A stretch of DNA of 64,000 nt from contig JAFADY010000010.1 of NCBI GenBank assembly GCA_023424395.1, forward strand, positions 124,001 through 188,000, in the 5' to 3' direction. The translations under genes and the position numbers were made by a program. The DNA is from Bacteroidota bacterium (lineage in GTDB: Bacteria; Bacteroidota; Bacteroidia; Bacteroidales; Dysgonomonadaceae). Positions 54,341 through 63,211 of the stretch are shown here, in pieces. The stretch's first letter is position 1; each line of letters opens with the position of its first letter. The notes below the pieces were generated by a model. It saw nothing but the letters and a program-made list of their open reading frames with translations. It was not told the DNA's origin and searched no databases.

Positions 54341-54634
54341 ATGGCAAGAACGATAACATTTAACGAACTAAGAGCGCTGAAAGACAAACTCCCCGACGGT
54401 AGTATCCACCAAATAGCAGAAGAGTTGGATATGAAACCCGAAACTGTAAGAAATTATTTTGGTGGATACAATTACAAAGAAGGCAAGAGTGTGGGAGTAC
54501 ATATTGAGCCGGGCCCCGGAGGCGGTATTGTGGTGTTGGACGATACGACCATTTTTGACAAAGCATTAAGAATATTGGGTTTAGATCATTACCCCGAAAT
54601 TGCGGAAAATGATGTTGAGGAAAAGAAAGCATAG
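54341..54634 (+). CDS. Small HTH protein, putative DNA-binding regulator
   Basis: A 97-residue protein with a helix-turn-helix-like segment at about residues 22-42 (IHQIAEELDMKPETVRNYFG), followed by a Gly/His-rich stretch (EGKSVGVHIEPGPGGGIVV) and a short helical, acidic end. It resembles small conserved Bacteroidetes proteins called DNA-binding in annotations; no function is known to me. It is preceded by a 14-bp-arm palindrome over its promoter and followed by its own terminator, so autoregulation is a reasonable inference. Confidence 0.8.
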   Translation: MARTITFNELRALKDKLPDGSIHQIAEELDMKPETVRNYFGGYNYKEGKSVGVHIEPGPGGGIVVLDDTTIFDKALRILGLDHYPEIAENDVEEKKA

Positions 54635-54650
54635 AAGAATAAAATATAAG

Positions 54651-54692
54651 CCCAATATTTGTACGCAAAGTAAGATATTGGGTTCTTTTTTT
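54651..54692 (+). terminator. Hairpin terminator after the HTH gene
   Basis: CCCAATAT (54651-54658) pairs with ATATTGGG (54675-54682), followed by TTCTTTTTTT. Confidence 0.75.
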
Positions 54693-54725
54693 AACCGATG
54701 AATTACTAAAATAAATTATTACCCA

Positions 54726-55883
54726 ATGAGCAAAGACGAAAATAAAATAAACAAAGAACCGGAAAATAAATTGGTAACGGTAGCCATTCATACTTACGAT
54801 AAGGCAGTGATCCTGAAGTCTATTTTAGAGTCGGAAGGAATACCTTCGGTAATTCAAGGTGTAAATCTTATCGAACCCACGGTTCCCGGAAATGTGCGCG
54901 TGCGCATCAATGAATCCGACTTGAAAGAAGCGCTTTCTGTTATAGAAAGAGTCGATTTTACTTCGCAGGTGGAAAGCGTTGACGATTTAGAGAAAACGAA
55001 ATCCAGAAAGGTAATTCTCATTCCCGTAGATTTCTCCGATTATACGTTGAAAACTTGTGAGTTCGGGTTTAACCTCGCGCGCGATACCGGATGTGAAGTG
55101 AAGCTCATGCATGCTTTTTTCGCTCCTTTCTACCCAACGTCCATCCCTTTTGGCGATTCTTTTGCCGTACAAACCACCGATAAGGATATGTATAAAGAGA
55201 TAAAAGACAGGATGGAGAAAGAAATGAAGTCGCTCACAGACAGAATAAACCAAAAGATATCCAACAACGAGCTGCCCAACGTCAATTACTCGCATATATT
55301 GGTAGAAGGATTGCCCGAGGAAGAAATTATATCTTATTCCAAAAAAGAGCGCCCTTATGCCATCGTAATGGGAACACGCGGTGGAAATGCCAAATCGCTC
55401 GACCTTATCGGAAGCGTTACCGCAGAAGTCATCGATGGATGCAAAACGCCCATCTTCGCCATTCCCGAAAACTCCAAAGACCAGGATATTTCTAAAATGA
55501 AGCGCGTGGTATTCCTTACCAATTTCAGGGAAAGAGAATTCAGGACTTTTGACAAGGTAATGCAATTCATTCAGAACCATTCGGTAAAGATACATTTGGT
55601 TCACATGGGGAAGAAAGACGATGTTTGGAACGAAATAAAACTCTCCGGAATACAGAAATACCTCAAAGAACAGTATCCGCAACTCGAAGTTGATTACCGA
55701 TTGATAGACAGGGAAGAAGGCGTTGAAGTAGATTTGGATAAATTTGTAAAGGAAAACGATATTGATATGATCACCATGTCCAGTTCAAGGCGCGGCATGT
55801 TTGCCCGTATCTTTAACCCGGGTATTGCCCGGCGGATGCTTTTCCATTCCGATACACCCCTTCTTGTAATTAAGGGATTGTAA
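54726..55883 (+). CDS. DUF2007 domain fused to two universal-stress-protein domains
   Basis: A 385-residue cytosolic protein. About residues 15-80 form a DUF2007 (PII-like signalling) module (VTVAIHTYDKAVILKSILES, then VRVRINESDLKEAL). Usp domain 1 spans about 95-255 (VILIPVDFSDYTLKTCEFGF, ending GTRGGNAKSLDLIGSVTAEV). Usp domain 2 spans about 258-385 (VVFLTNFREREFRTFDKVMQ, ending MSSSRRGMFARIF). Domain 1 keeps a G-x-R/2x-G-x-like nucleotide loop; domain 2 is more diverged. Tandem Usp proteins respond to energy or stress signals. A bidirectional-looking terminator follows. Confidence 0.9.
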   Translation: MSKDENKINKEPENKLVTVAIHTYDKAVILKSILESEGIPSVIQGVNLIEPTVPGNVRVRINESDLKEALSVIERVDFTSQVESVDDLEKTKSRKVILIPVDFSDYTLKTCEFGFNLARDTGCEVKLMHAFFAPFYPTSIPFGDSFAVQTTDKDMYKEIKDRMEKEMKSLTDRINQKISNNELPNVNYSHILVEGLPEEEIISYSKKERPYAIVMGTRGGNAKSLDLIGSVTAEVIDGCKTPIFAIPENSKDQDISKMKRVVFLTNFREREFRTFDKVMQFIQNHSVKIHLVHMGKKDDVWNEIKLSGIQKYLKEQYPQLEVDYRLIDREEGVEVDLDKFVKENDIDMITMSSSRRGMFARIFNPGIARRMLFHSDTPLLVIKGL

Positions 55884-55903
55884 TTTTATATTTTATAATT
55901 GAA

Positions 55904-55935
55904 AAAGGCTCGCCGCGATGACGAGCCTTTTTTGT
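55904..55935 (+). terminator. Hairpin terminator after the Usp gene
   Basis: AAAGGCTCG (55904-55912) pairs with CGAGCCTTT (55922-55930), followed by TTTTG. Confidence 0.85.
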
Positions 55936-56008
55936 GTACATGGTGTATCCTTAATTATCGAGCCGATGTTGCGGGTTACGATTTACGAGGCTACGTACAT
56001 TTCCAAAT

Positions 56009-56043
56009 CCCAAATCTAAAATCCCAAATCTAAAATCCGAAAT
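56009..56043. repeat. 14-bp tandem words, left member of an inverted pair
   Basis: CCCAAATCTAAAAT occurs at 56009 and again at 56023 in direct tandem. The 21 bases 56023-56043 are the exact reverse complement of 57643-57663, on the other side of the broken kinase gene. The word ends close to where kinase coding similarity begins. Confidence 0.85.
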
Positions 56044-56059
56044 CCCAATTCCCAACTAC

Positions 56060-57624
56060 TCATTCCCCGATTCGGTTTTCGACGGGCTTGAATATGCCAT
56101 GAAAAGTTACGAATTGTGCAAAGCCGCCAACGATGAAGAAATGCTGAGTTCTACGCTCAACAACCTGGGCAATATATATCTGGTAAGCAACGAAGACAGC
56201 ATGGCTTTGGCCTATTTTAATAAAACCCTCGCTATTGAACGTAAACTGAACCGCAAACAAAACATCGCTATCCGTTTGGGCAATATCGCAACGGTTTATG
56301 CCAAACAGGGTAAACTCAATGAAACGTTAGAAGCCGTGGAAGAAGGGCTTGCCCTGGACCGTGAAAACGGGCGCGGCGATAAAATTGCCATCCGCCTGCA
56401 CCAGATGGGTGAAGTGTATATTGCCATGAACGAACCGGAGAAAGCCATGACGTGCCAAACCGAAGCGCTCGATTACTTTAAAAACGCGGAAAGCGCTTAC
56501 GGGTAGGCCATTGTTTTGAACGCTATGGGCGACATATCCGAAAAGTTGGATAATCAGGCCGATGCTGAGAAGTATTACGAACAATCGGCGAAGTTTGCCG
56601 AAGAAGCGCAAAACAACCTGTTGCTGGAACGCACCTCCGAAAAACTCTATCATTTTAACAAGCTGAAAGACCCTGCCAAAGCGCTGGCGTATTACGAGCG
56701 TTTTGTAGCGCTGCGCGACTCCATATTTCACTCTGAGAACCGGAAACAATTGAGCGACTCCGGGTAAGGTACGAAACGCAGGAGAAAGATGCCTTGATAG
56801 CGCTGCAACAGTCCGAGATTAAACGCACCGGGTTGCAAAGGTGGTTGTCTATGGCAGTGGCGTTGTTTGCGCTCATGCTTTCGGGGATGTTTTATTATAT
56901 GTATCGCATACGCCGCAGGCGCAACAAAGAGCTGCACCTGATAAACGCCTCTAAGGACAAGCTGTTTTCCATTATTTCGCACGACCTCAAGTCGCCCGTA
57001 GCCGCGCAGAGATTAGCGCTCGAAGGCTTGCTGGATAATCTCGAAGAATATGATCGGGGGCAGTTGGCCCGCCACCTGCGCCTGCTGCACCATTCTACCG
57101 AAGCGCAAATGGAGCTCCTGCAGAACCTGCTCAATTGGGCGCGCATGGAAACGGGACAAATGAAATACAACTCTACGCAGTTTGATATGGGGATGTTGAT
57201 GAAAGAGGTTGCCGGCGTGTATGAACTGCCCGCGCAAAACAAAGGCGTTACGCTGCGTACGCGGATAGAAGAAAACTGCATCGTGCAAGCCGACCGCCCC
57301 ATGATCCATACCGTGATGCGAAACCTGATGAACAACGCCGTGAAATTCTCCCACCCGGGCAGCGAGATATTGGTATCGGTATCGTGCGACGATGAGCATG
57401 CGCACGTAACCGTAAAAGATAGCGGCATGGGCATGACTGCCCTGCAAATAGAGAAATTGTTCACTCCGGGCGAAGCCCGCCTCACCACCGGCACGCGCGG
57501 CGAAAAGGGCAGCGGCCTCGGGCTCATTATATGCAAAGATCTGTTGCAGCGCAACGGCAGCGGCCTGCATATAAACAGCGCGCCGAATGTGGGGACGGAG
57601 GTTTCTTTTTCGTTGAAAATCTGA
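56060..57624 (+). pseudogene. Decayed TPR sensor histidine kinase
   Basis: Coding similarity begins abruptly near 56060 (FPDSVFDGLEYAMKSYE) with no signal peptide or start, right after the tandem words. TPR-like repeats follow (NNLGNIYLVSNEDSMALAYF), broken by TAG at 56504-56506 (ESAYG stop, then AIVLNAMGDISEKLDN in the same frame). Near 56756 the frame shifts: one frame reads QLSDSG stop, the next RLRVRYETQEKDALIA, explained by loss of one G. Beyond are a membrane helix, FSIISHDLKSPVAAQ, RNLMNNAVKFS, DSGMGM and GSGLGLIICKDLL, all intact to a stop at 57624. The original product was a TPR-HisKA-HATPase sensor kinase like those paired with LuxR-type regulators. It is now 5'-truncated with two lesions. 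Confidence 0.88.
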
Positions 57625-57642
57625 GGGGAGAGGGGAGTTGGA

Positions 57643-57682
57643 ATTTCGGATTTTAGATTTGGGAATTGGGAATTGGGAATTT
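57643..57682. repeat. Right member of the inverted pair plus ATTGGGA tandem words
   Basis: 57643-57663 is the exact reverse complement of 56023-56043. It is followed by GGGAATT units at 7-bp period (57661, 57668, 57675), whose complement also appears in part in the left spacer as CCCAATTCCCA. Confidence 0.85.
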
Positions 57683-57738
57683 TCGTTCTTCCTTGTGGGG
57701 AAGGTTGGGGAGGGGTGTAACTCGTAACATTCAACTTT

Positions 57739-58397
57739 ATGATAAATGTTATTTTAGTTGACGACCATATTCTTTATCGCGAAGGCTTGCGCTCTGCTAT
57801 GCACAAGTTACCTGTGCGCATCATTGGCGAAGCCGGCTCAGGGGCTGAGTTTTTTATGCTGCTTGAGTCGGGCAAGGTGCCGGAATTGGTTATGCTGGAC
57901 ATTGTTTTGCCCGATATATCGGGTGTGGAGATCGCCCGCCGTCTGAAGGCCGAGTATCCCGGCATAAAAATACTGATGCTCTCATCGGAGGTATCGGAAA
58001 AGTTGAGCACCGAGCTGCTCGATATCGGTGTGGACGGCTATCTGGGGAAGGTTGCCCGGAAAGAAGACATTGCGATGGCGATCAGCACCGTTATTGGCGG
58101 CAGCCAATACTTCGGGCGCAGCATAGCGAAAATGATGTACGATATTTACCCGGAAAGCGTGAGGGGAAGCAAACATCGCCCCGCTCAAAAATCGCTGAAA
58201 GCGACCTGACTAATCGGGAGAAAGAAATTATCCGCTTGTTGTGCGACGGATACCAAGTAAAGGAAGTGGGTGAGAGATTGAACATCGGCGCCCGCACCGT
58301 AGAAACACACAAAAACAAAATTATGCTTAAACTGGGGTTCTCCCACATAACCGACTTGGTGAAATATGCCCTTAAAGAAGGCTTGGCGGAGTTGTAA
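57739..58397 (+). pseudogene. LuxR/NarL-type response regulator with frameshift
   Basis: The receiver domain reads from ATG at 57739: VDDHILYREGLR, phospho-acceptor Asp in MLDIVLPDISG and conserved Lys in GYLGKVARKED. The frame ends at 58209 in the linker. The LuxR HTH is intact but in the +2 frame: SDLTNREKEIIRLLCDGYQV, then RLNIGARTVETHKNKIMLKLG, from about 58197 to a stop at 58397. One indel between about 58140 and 58195 explains this. It was the partner of the kinase immediately upstream. A receiver-only product of 156 residues could still be made. Confidence 0.88.
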
Positions 58398-58438
58398 GCG
58401 TAAGCATTGCCGATAATCATAAGAAACCCAACAGCAAA

Positions 58439-58466
58439 AAAGGCTCGCCGGTGATGGCAAGCCTTT
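58439..58466 (-). terminator. Terminator for the minus-strand ompH operon
   Basis: AAAGGCTCGCC (58439-58449) pairs with GGCAAGCCTTT (58456-58466) with one C-A mismatch. On the minus strand the stem is followed by a run of T (plus-strand AAAAAA before it), so it ends the ompH transcript; it also faces the decayed regulator. Confidence 0.75.
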
Positions 58467-58490
58467 AATATTATAAGCAATTCTAATAAT

Positions 58491-58994
58491 TTACTTTATA
58501 CCCAATTTAGTTTTAACAAAAGGTGTTGCATCAACAGAAGTGGTGCTGTGGTAAACGATGTTTCCGGCTGCGAGGTCGAAAACATACGTATAGCCTTTTT
58601 CGGCGCCTACTGCTCTAATGGCTTCGTTTATTTTTTGATAAACAGGAGCCAGAAGTTTCTGTTGCATTTCTTGGGCTTCTTTTTGGCTGTTTTGCAGAAA
58701 TAATTGGTATCTCTCGTTCAACTGATCCAACTGTTTTTGTTGGTCGGCTTTGGTCGATTCGCTTGCAGTGGCAGATAATTTCTGGAACTCTTCTGCTTTT
58801 TTGTTAAACTCATCCACAATAGCTTGTCCGTCTTTGGAAATTTGTTCTTGTTTTTGGCTCAATTGAGTTTCAATTCCCGCTAATTCGGGCATTGCATTGA
58901 AGATCTCTTGAGAGTTGATGTGAGCTAATTTGTCTTGTGCAAAAGCAATCATTGGTGCAATCACAAGAAGTAGTGTAATTAATTTTTTAGTCAT
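58491..58994 (-). CDS. OmpH/Skp-family periplasmic chaperone (second copy)
   Basis: A 167-residue protein with a signal peptide ending MIAFAQ at about residue 20. The mature part starts DKLAHINSQEIFNAMPELAG, with long amphipathic coiled-coil helices (QLSQKQEQISKDGQAIVDEF) and ends in the short beta return YTYVFDLAAGNIVYHS, the Skp layout. Skp chaperones hold unfolded outer-membrane proteins for BamA. It is the last gene of the block, 72 bp after its paralogue, with a -7 box between. Confidence 0.93.
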   Translation of the reverse strand: MTKKLITLLLVIAPMIAFAQDKLAHINSQEIFNAMPELAGIETQLSQKQEQISKDGQAIVDEFNKKAEEFQKLSATASESTKADQQKQLDQLNERYQLFLQNSQKEAQEMQQKLLAPVYQKINEAIRAVGAEKGYTYVFDLAAGNIVYHSTTSVDATPFVKTKLGIK

Positions 58995-59044
58995 AGCAAT
59001 TTATTATGTAGTTTATTTATTCCTTACCCTTTGGAAAAGAGGTG

Positions 59045-59052
59045 CAAAGATA
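59045..59052 (-). promoter_or_regulatory. Candidate -7 box for the second ompH
   Basis: The minus strand reads TATCTTTG, 51 bp upstream of the gene starting at 58994. It suggests separate or additional expression of the second copy. Confidence 0.4.
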
Positions 59053-59066
59053 ACAATTATTTTTAG

Positions 59067-59579
59067 TTAATAACCTAAACGCGATAAAACTTGGTTGCTG
59101 ATATCGATACTTGGCGATGCAAATATGATAGAACTTGCCGATGCACGGTCAACCACTACCTGATAGCTATTTGCTGCCGCAATATCTTTCACCGCGTTAT
59201 AAATGTCATCTTGAATGGGTTTCATAAAAGCCTGACGGCGTTTGAAAAGTTCGCCTTCGGGGCCGAAGTATTTATTGCGCAATGCCGAAATTTCATTTTC
59301 TTTTGTTACGATTTCATTCTCGCGCTTGGTTTTGGCTTCTCCCGCCAGGAAAACAAGGTCGGCTTGGTATTTTTTGTACAAGGCTTCTACATCTTGAGCC
59401 ATTTTATCAACTTCGCTTTGCCATTGTTTCGATACATTTTCGAGTTGGCGGTTACCATTTTCGTAAGCCGGAATTTTCCCAAGGATAAATTCCATGTCAA
59501 TGAGGGCATATTTTTGCGCATAGCTGCCTGAAACAGCTAAGGTCATAAAAAGTCCGATAATAAATAAAGTCTTTTTCAT
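59067..59579 (-). CDS. OmpH/Skp-family periplasmic chaperone (first copy)
   Basis: A 170-residue protein with a signal peptide ending SGSYAQ at about residue 21. The mature sequence (KYALIDMEFILGKIPAYENG) leads into coiled-coil helices (KWQSEVDKMAQDVEALYKKY) and ends with YQVVVDRASASSIIFA. The layout matches Skp. It sits 77 bp downstream of bamA, in the conserved Bacteroidetes order bamA-ompH-ompH, so it probably assists BamA substrates. Confidence 0.93.
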   Translation of the reverse strand: MKKTLFIIGLFMTLAVSGSYAQKYALIDMEFILGKIPAYENGNRQLENVSKQWQSEVDKMAQDVEALYKKYQADLVFLAGEAKTKRENEIVTKENEISALRNKYFGPEGELFKRRQAFMKPIQDDIYNAVKDIAAANSYQVVVDRASASSIIFASPSIDISNQVLSRLGY

Positions 59580-59656
59580 TTTGAGTTATTTTTTAAGTTG
59601 TGTAAATACAGACGTCGAAAAGGTTGAATCGTTTAGACCGCTATCAATAAATATTG

Positions 59657-62392
59657 TTAAAATTCTTGTCCGATAATAAAGTGGAACTGGCTTCCACCGT
59701 TGGCTCTGCTGCCATAAACAGGGTCAAAACCGTAAGCCCAGTCAATACCCATTAATCCGATCATCGGCAAGAAGATACGCGCACCCACACCTGCCGACCG
59801 CTTCAAATCGAAAGGATTAAAATGGTTGATCCTCGCCCAAGCGTTACCGGCTTCCAAGAAGGAAACTACGTAAATGGTGGAATTGGGTTCCAGAATAATC
59901 GGGTAACGAAGCTCCAAGCCAAGCCTTGTGTAGGCGCGCGCCTGCATGGCAATGGAGTTGTTCTGGTAGCCGCGCAACGCTATTTGCTCTGTGGCGAACG
60001 AGGTTGAATAGCCCGTCATGCCGTCGCCTCCCATTTCGAAGGTTTCAAACGGTGTTAATTTATGCCGGTCGTAATGGCCCAAGATACCGAACTCAACCCT
60101 CGTTGCAATTACCGGGGTTCTTTTTACGGTAAGCGATGTTAACGGCGTAAATGTTCTGGCTTTAAACTTCCATTTGTGGAACTCGTTCCACGTATATTTC
60201 GAAGGATTGGTATCCAGCATTTTAGAATAATCGGTATTGTTGAACAGGGAGAATGGCGGCGTAGCGCTCACATTCACGGAGAATTGAGACCCGGTTCTTG
60301 TATAGATAGGATTATCGATAGAATTGCGCGCCAATGTTAGATTGAGCGAAATACTGTTGCTCAAACCGGTATCGAACGGGAAATTATTCCATGAACGGCT
60401 CCAGTTCTTAAGGTTATAACGCTGATAACCCAATTCTCCTTGTAAATAGAAGTAATCATCGGGCCATTCCAAACGTTTTCCGTAACCGATGGAAGCGCCG
60501 ATCATCTCGAAAACCTGGTTGGGATCAAGAGAATACTCGTAAGCGTAGTCGTTATAACCGCCATACCCGTATCCACCGTATCCATAAGGGCTGTAGCCAC
60601 CATATCCTCCGTAACCATAAGGACTGTACCCACCGTACATGTACGGATTCATGTACGACGCGTTTTGGCTGTAGTAGTCGCTGTTAAGGCCGGTATATCG
60701 GGAGTAATAGGCGCTTATCGAGAAATTATTAGGCCTTTTCCCGCCAAACCAAGGTTCGATAAATGAGAATTGATACGACTGGTAATATCTTCCGTTGGTT
60801 TGCGCGCTCAAAATAAGCGTTTGCCCTTCGCCTTGCGGGATAATTCCTTTGTAAGAACTTGGGTTGAGCATGTTCTTTAACGAGAAGTTGTTGAGTTTTA
60901 AACTAAGTTTACCCACCAATCCGGTAACCCCCCAACCGGCAGAAAACTCTATCTGGTCGTTTCCTTTTGATGTGAGCGGATAAGTGAGATTCACCGTTCC
61001 GTCTTCGGGGTTGGGAACCACGTCGGGCTGCAGGTTTTCGGGGTCGAAATGTCCGGTTTGCGCGATTTCGCGTATGGAGCGAATAAGGTCGTCCTTGCTG
61101 AACACGGCGCCCGGTTTCGTGCGTAGTTCGCGGCGGATAACGTCTTCGTACAACCGGTCGTTCCCTTGAATAACTACTTGTTTGATGGTGGCTTTCGGGC
61201 CTTCGGTTACACGCAGTTCGAGGTCAACGGAATCGTTCTCCACATTTATTTCGATAGGGTCGATGTTAGAGAATAAATAACCGTTGTTCTGATAAAGGTT
61301 GATGGCTGCGTCTTCATCGGAAATTAATCTCTCCTGCAATTTCTTTTGGTTATAAACGTCGCCTTCTTTCATATTTAGCAACCTGTCTAAATCCACGGAA
61401 TTGTACTGCGTGTTTCCCACCCAATTTATGGAACGGATATGGTATTGCGGGCCTTCATCCACATGAATGTCGATATTGACGGTTTTTTCATCGTGTTTGT
61501 AAACGCTGTCGTGCACAATTTCCGCATCTCTGTATCCGTGTTCGTGGTATTTGTTGACGAAATTTTTCTTGTCTTCCACATACAGGTCTTCTACGAATTT
61601 TTTGGAACGGAAAAGGTGCAGCAGGTTACCTCTTTCGTTGGTTTTCTTCATTGCCCACTTCAATTCGCGGTCGGATATTGCTTCGTTGCCTTCGATGTTT
61701 ATCTTGTTTACCCTTATCTTCTCTTTTTTATCGACAGTTATATCGAGGATTACTTGATTTTGAGCGCTTACATCGGGGCGCTGCATGATGGTTACAACAG
61801 CTTCGCCGAATCCTTTTTCATCGAAATAATTTTTAATAATGGTTTCGGCGCTCTTTATCTGGTTGGGTGTTATTTGATTGCCTTTAACCACGCTGATCTT
61901 TTTCTCGATATCGTCGCGTTCGCTTTTTTTCATTCCGGTATAGTGAATATCGGAAACCCTTGGGCGGTCGGTAAGCCTTATTTCGAGCCAAACGCTGTCG
62001 CCTTCTATTTTCGTTTGCAATATTTTAATATCCGAGAAAAGGCCTTGTCTCCAAAAACGTTCGATAGCGTTGGTAATTTCTTCACCGGGAATTCGTATTT
62101 CCTGACCTTTGGATAATCCGGCAAAATTAACAAGAACAAATTCCTGTGTTTCGTACATGGTGCCTTCTACACCGGTAACATCCACATCGGCAATGATATA
62201 TTTGCGGGGTGCGGTCGTATAATTTACGGGTGGCACGTCTGTAACAGGCGGAGGCGAAGCGGTTGTCTGATTCACCCTGATAGTATCGGTGGTTTGCGGA
62301 TTAATGGTGGTAGGATTGTCTTGTCCGAAAACAGCAGTTTGCAACCCTGTGATAAATAGTATTATAATCCAATATAACGTTCTCTTCAACAT
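59657..62392 (-). CDS. bamA: Outer-membrane protein assembly factor BamA
   Basis: A 911-residue Omp85 protein with a signal peptide ending AVFGQ at about residue 23, five POTRA domains (about 70-470; for example DIHYTGMKKSERDDIEKKI and VNKINIEGNEAISDRELKWA) and a C-terminal barrel with KLSLKLNNFSLKNM and the terminal HFIIGQEF (aromatic last residue). It inserts and folds outer-membrane proteins. About residues 578-621 are an unusual Tyr/Gly-rich stretch with repeated GGYSPYGYGGY, placed in a barrel loop. It lies 55 bp after uppS. Confidence 0.96.
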   Translation of the reverse strand: MLKRTLYWIIILFITGLQTAVFGQDNPTTINPQTTDTIRVNQTTASPPPVTDVPPVNYTTAPRKYIIADVDVTGVEGTMYETQEFVLVNFAGLSKGQEIRIPGEEITNAIERFWRQGLFSDIKILQTKIEGDSVWLEIRLTDRPRVSDIHYTGMKKSERDDIEKKISVVKGNQITPNQIKSAETIIKNYFDEKGFGEAVVTIMQRPDVSAQNQVILDITVDKKEKIRVNKINIEGNEAISDRELKWAMKKTNERGNLLHLFRSKKFVEDLYVEDKKNFVNKYHEHGYRDAEIVHDSVYKHDEKTVNIDIHVDEGPQYHIRSINWVGNTQYNSVDLDRLLNMKEGDVYNQKKLQERLISDEDAAINLYQNNGYLFSNIDPIEINVENDSVDLELRVTEGPKATIKQVVIQGNDRLYEDVIRRELRTKPGAVFSKDDLIRSIREIAQTGHFDPENLQPDVVPNPEDGTVNLTYPLTSKGNDQIEFSAGWGVTGLVGKLSLKLNNFSLKNMLNPSSYKGIIPQGEGQTLILSAQTNGRYYQSYQFSFIEPWFGGKRPNNFSISAYYSRYTGLNSDYYSQNASYMNPYMYGGYSPYGYGGYGGYSPYGYGGYGYGGYNDYAYEYSLDPNQVFEMIGASIGYGKRLEWPDDYFYLQGELGYQRYNLKNWSRSWNNFPFDTGLSNSISLNLTLARNSIDNPIYTRTGSQFSVNVSATPPFSLFNNTDYSKMLDTNPSKYTWNEFHKWKFKARTFTPLTSLTVKRTPVIATRVEFGILGHYDRHKLTPFETFEMGGDGMTGYSTSFATEQIALRGYQNNSIAMQARAYTRLGLELRYPIILEPNSTIYVVSFLEAGNAWARINHFNPFDLKRSAGVGARIFLPMIGLMGIDWAYGFDPVYGSRANGGSQFHFIIGQEF

Positions 62393-62447
62393 TTTGTCTT
62401 ATTATCGTTTCGCCGTAACATTTTTATTGTTAAGCGCTTTTTTTAGT

Positions 62448-63200
62448 TTAATGCACTTCGGTTTTTAACTGTTCGCTGATTTTCCCGAATCTTCTTTCGC
62501 GTTGGCTGTAATCTGCAATGGCTTCGTAAAGCTGATTTTCTCCGAAATCGGGCCAAAAAATATCCGTAAAGTACAATTCGGCGTAAGCCGATTGCCAAAG
62601 CAAGAAATTGCTGATACGCCTTTCTCCGCCTGTCCGGATAAGCAGGTCAGGATCGGGGATACCTTTGGTGGTAAGCTTTTTGGACAGTGCAGTTTCTGTT
62701 ATATCATTTTCGTGCAACAATTCATTTTTGACTTCTGTAGCCAGCTTTTTTACCGCCTGCGTTATCTCCCATCGGGAAGAGTAGCTCAAAGCTAACACCA
62801 AATTCAAATTGTCGCCGCCGGAGGTATCTTCGATGCATTTGTTAAGCGCATTTCGGGTTTTTTCGGGAAGTCTTTCCATATCGCCGATAGTATGCAACTT
62901 AACTCCGTTTTTTATGAGGTCTTCGGTTTCTTTGGCAACGGCATACACCATTAAATCCATTAAAGCATCCACTTCTTCGTCTGGCCTGTTCCAGTTTTCG
63001 GTGGAAAAAGTATATATGGTGAGGTATTTTACCCCTGCTTTATTGGCTGCTTCTACTGTTTTGCGAACAGCCACAACGCCTTGTTTGTGGCCTTCGGCGC
63101 GTTCGAGCCCTTTTTGTTTTGCCCATCGTCCGTTTCCATCCATAATGATGGCGATGTGCGTTGGGATATTTTTTTCCTCTATACCGTCGAGCAATGACAT
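62448..63200 (-). CDS. uppS: Isoprenyl transferase (undecaprenyl pyrophosphate synthase)
   Basis: A 250-residue cis-prenyltransferase with HIAIIMDGNGRWAKQKGLER (catalytic Asp), EAANKAGVKYLTIYTFSTEN, LALSYSSRWEITQAVKKLA and the C-terminal PDPDLLIRTGGERRISNFLL. It makes the C55 lipid carrier used in peptidoglycan and surface polysaccharide synthesis. Length and motifs match UppS. It lies between a DUF6089 gene and bamA, a conserved order in Bacteroidales. Confidence 0.96.
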   Translation of the reverse strand: MSLLDGIEEKNIPTHIAIIMDGNGRWAKQKGLERAEGHKQGVVAVRKTVEAANKAGVKYLTIYTFSTENWNRPDEEVDALMDLMVYAVAKETEDLIKNGVKLHTIGDMERLPEKTRNALNKCIEDTSGGDNLNLVLALSYSSRWEITQAVKKLATEVKNELLHENDITETALSKKLTTKGIPDPDLLIRTGGERRISNFLLWQSAYAELYFTDIFWPDFGENQLYEAIADYSQRERRFGKISEQLKTEVH

Positions 63201-63211
63201 ATTTTACTCTT

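Noticed and set aside
58140..58210. Programmed frameshift joining receiver and LuxR domains
   Set aside because: The only run is a short AAAAA without a clear slippery heptamer and hairpin, and the neighbouring kinase is also broken, so decay is more likely.
61439..62116. 225-codon plus-strand frame inside bamA
   Set aside because: It is antisense to the POTRA region of bamA, hydrophobic by composition, and lacks any family motif or start context.
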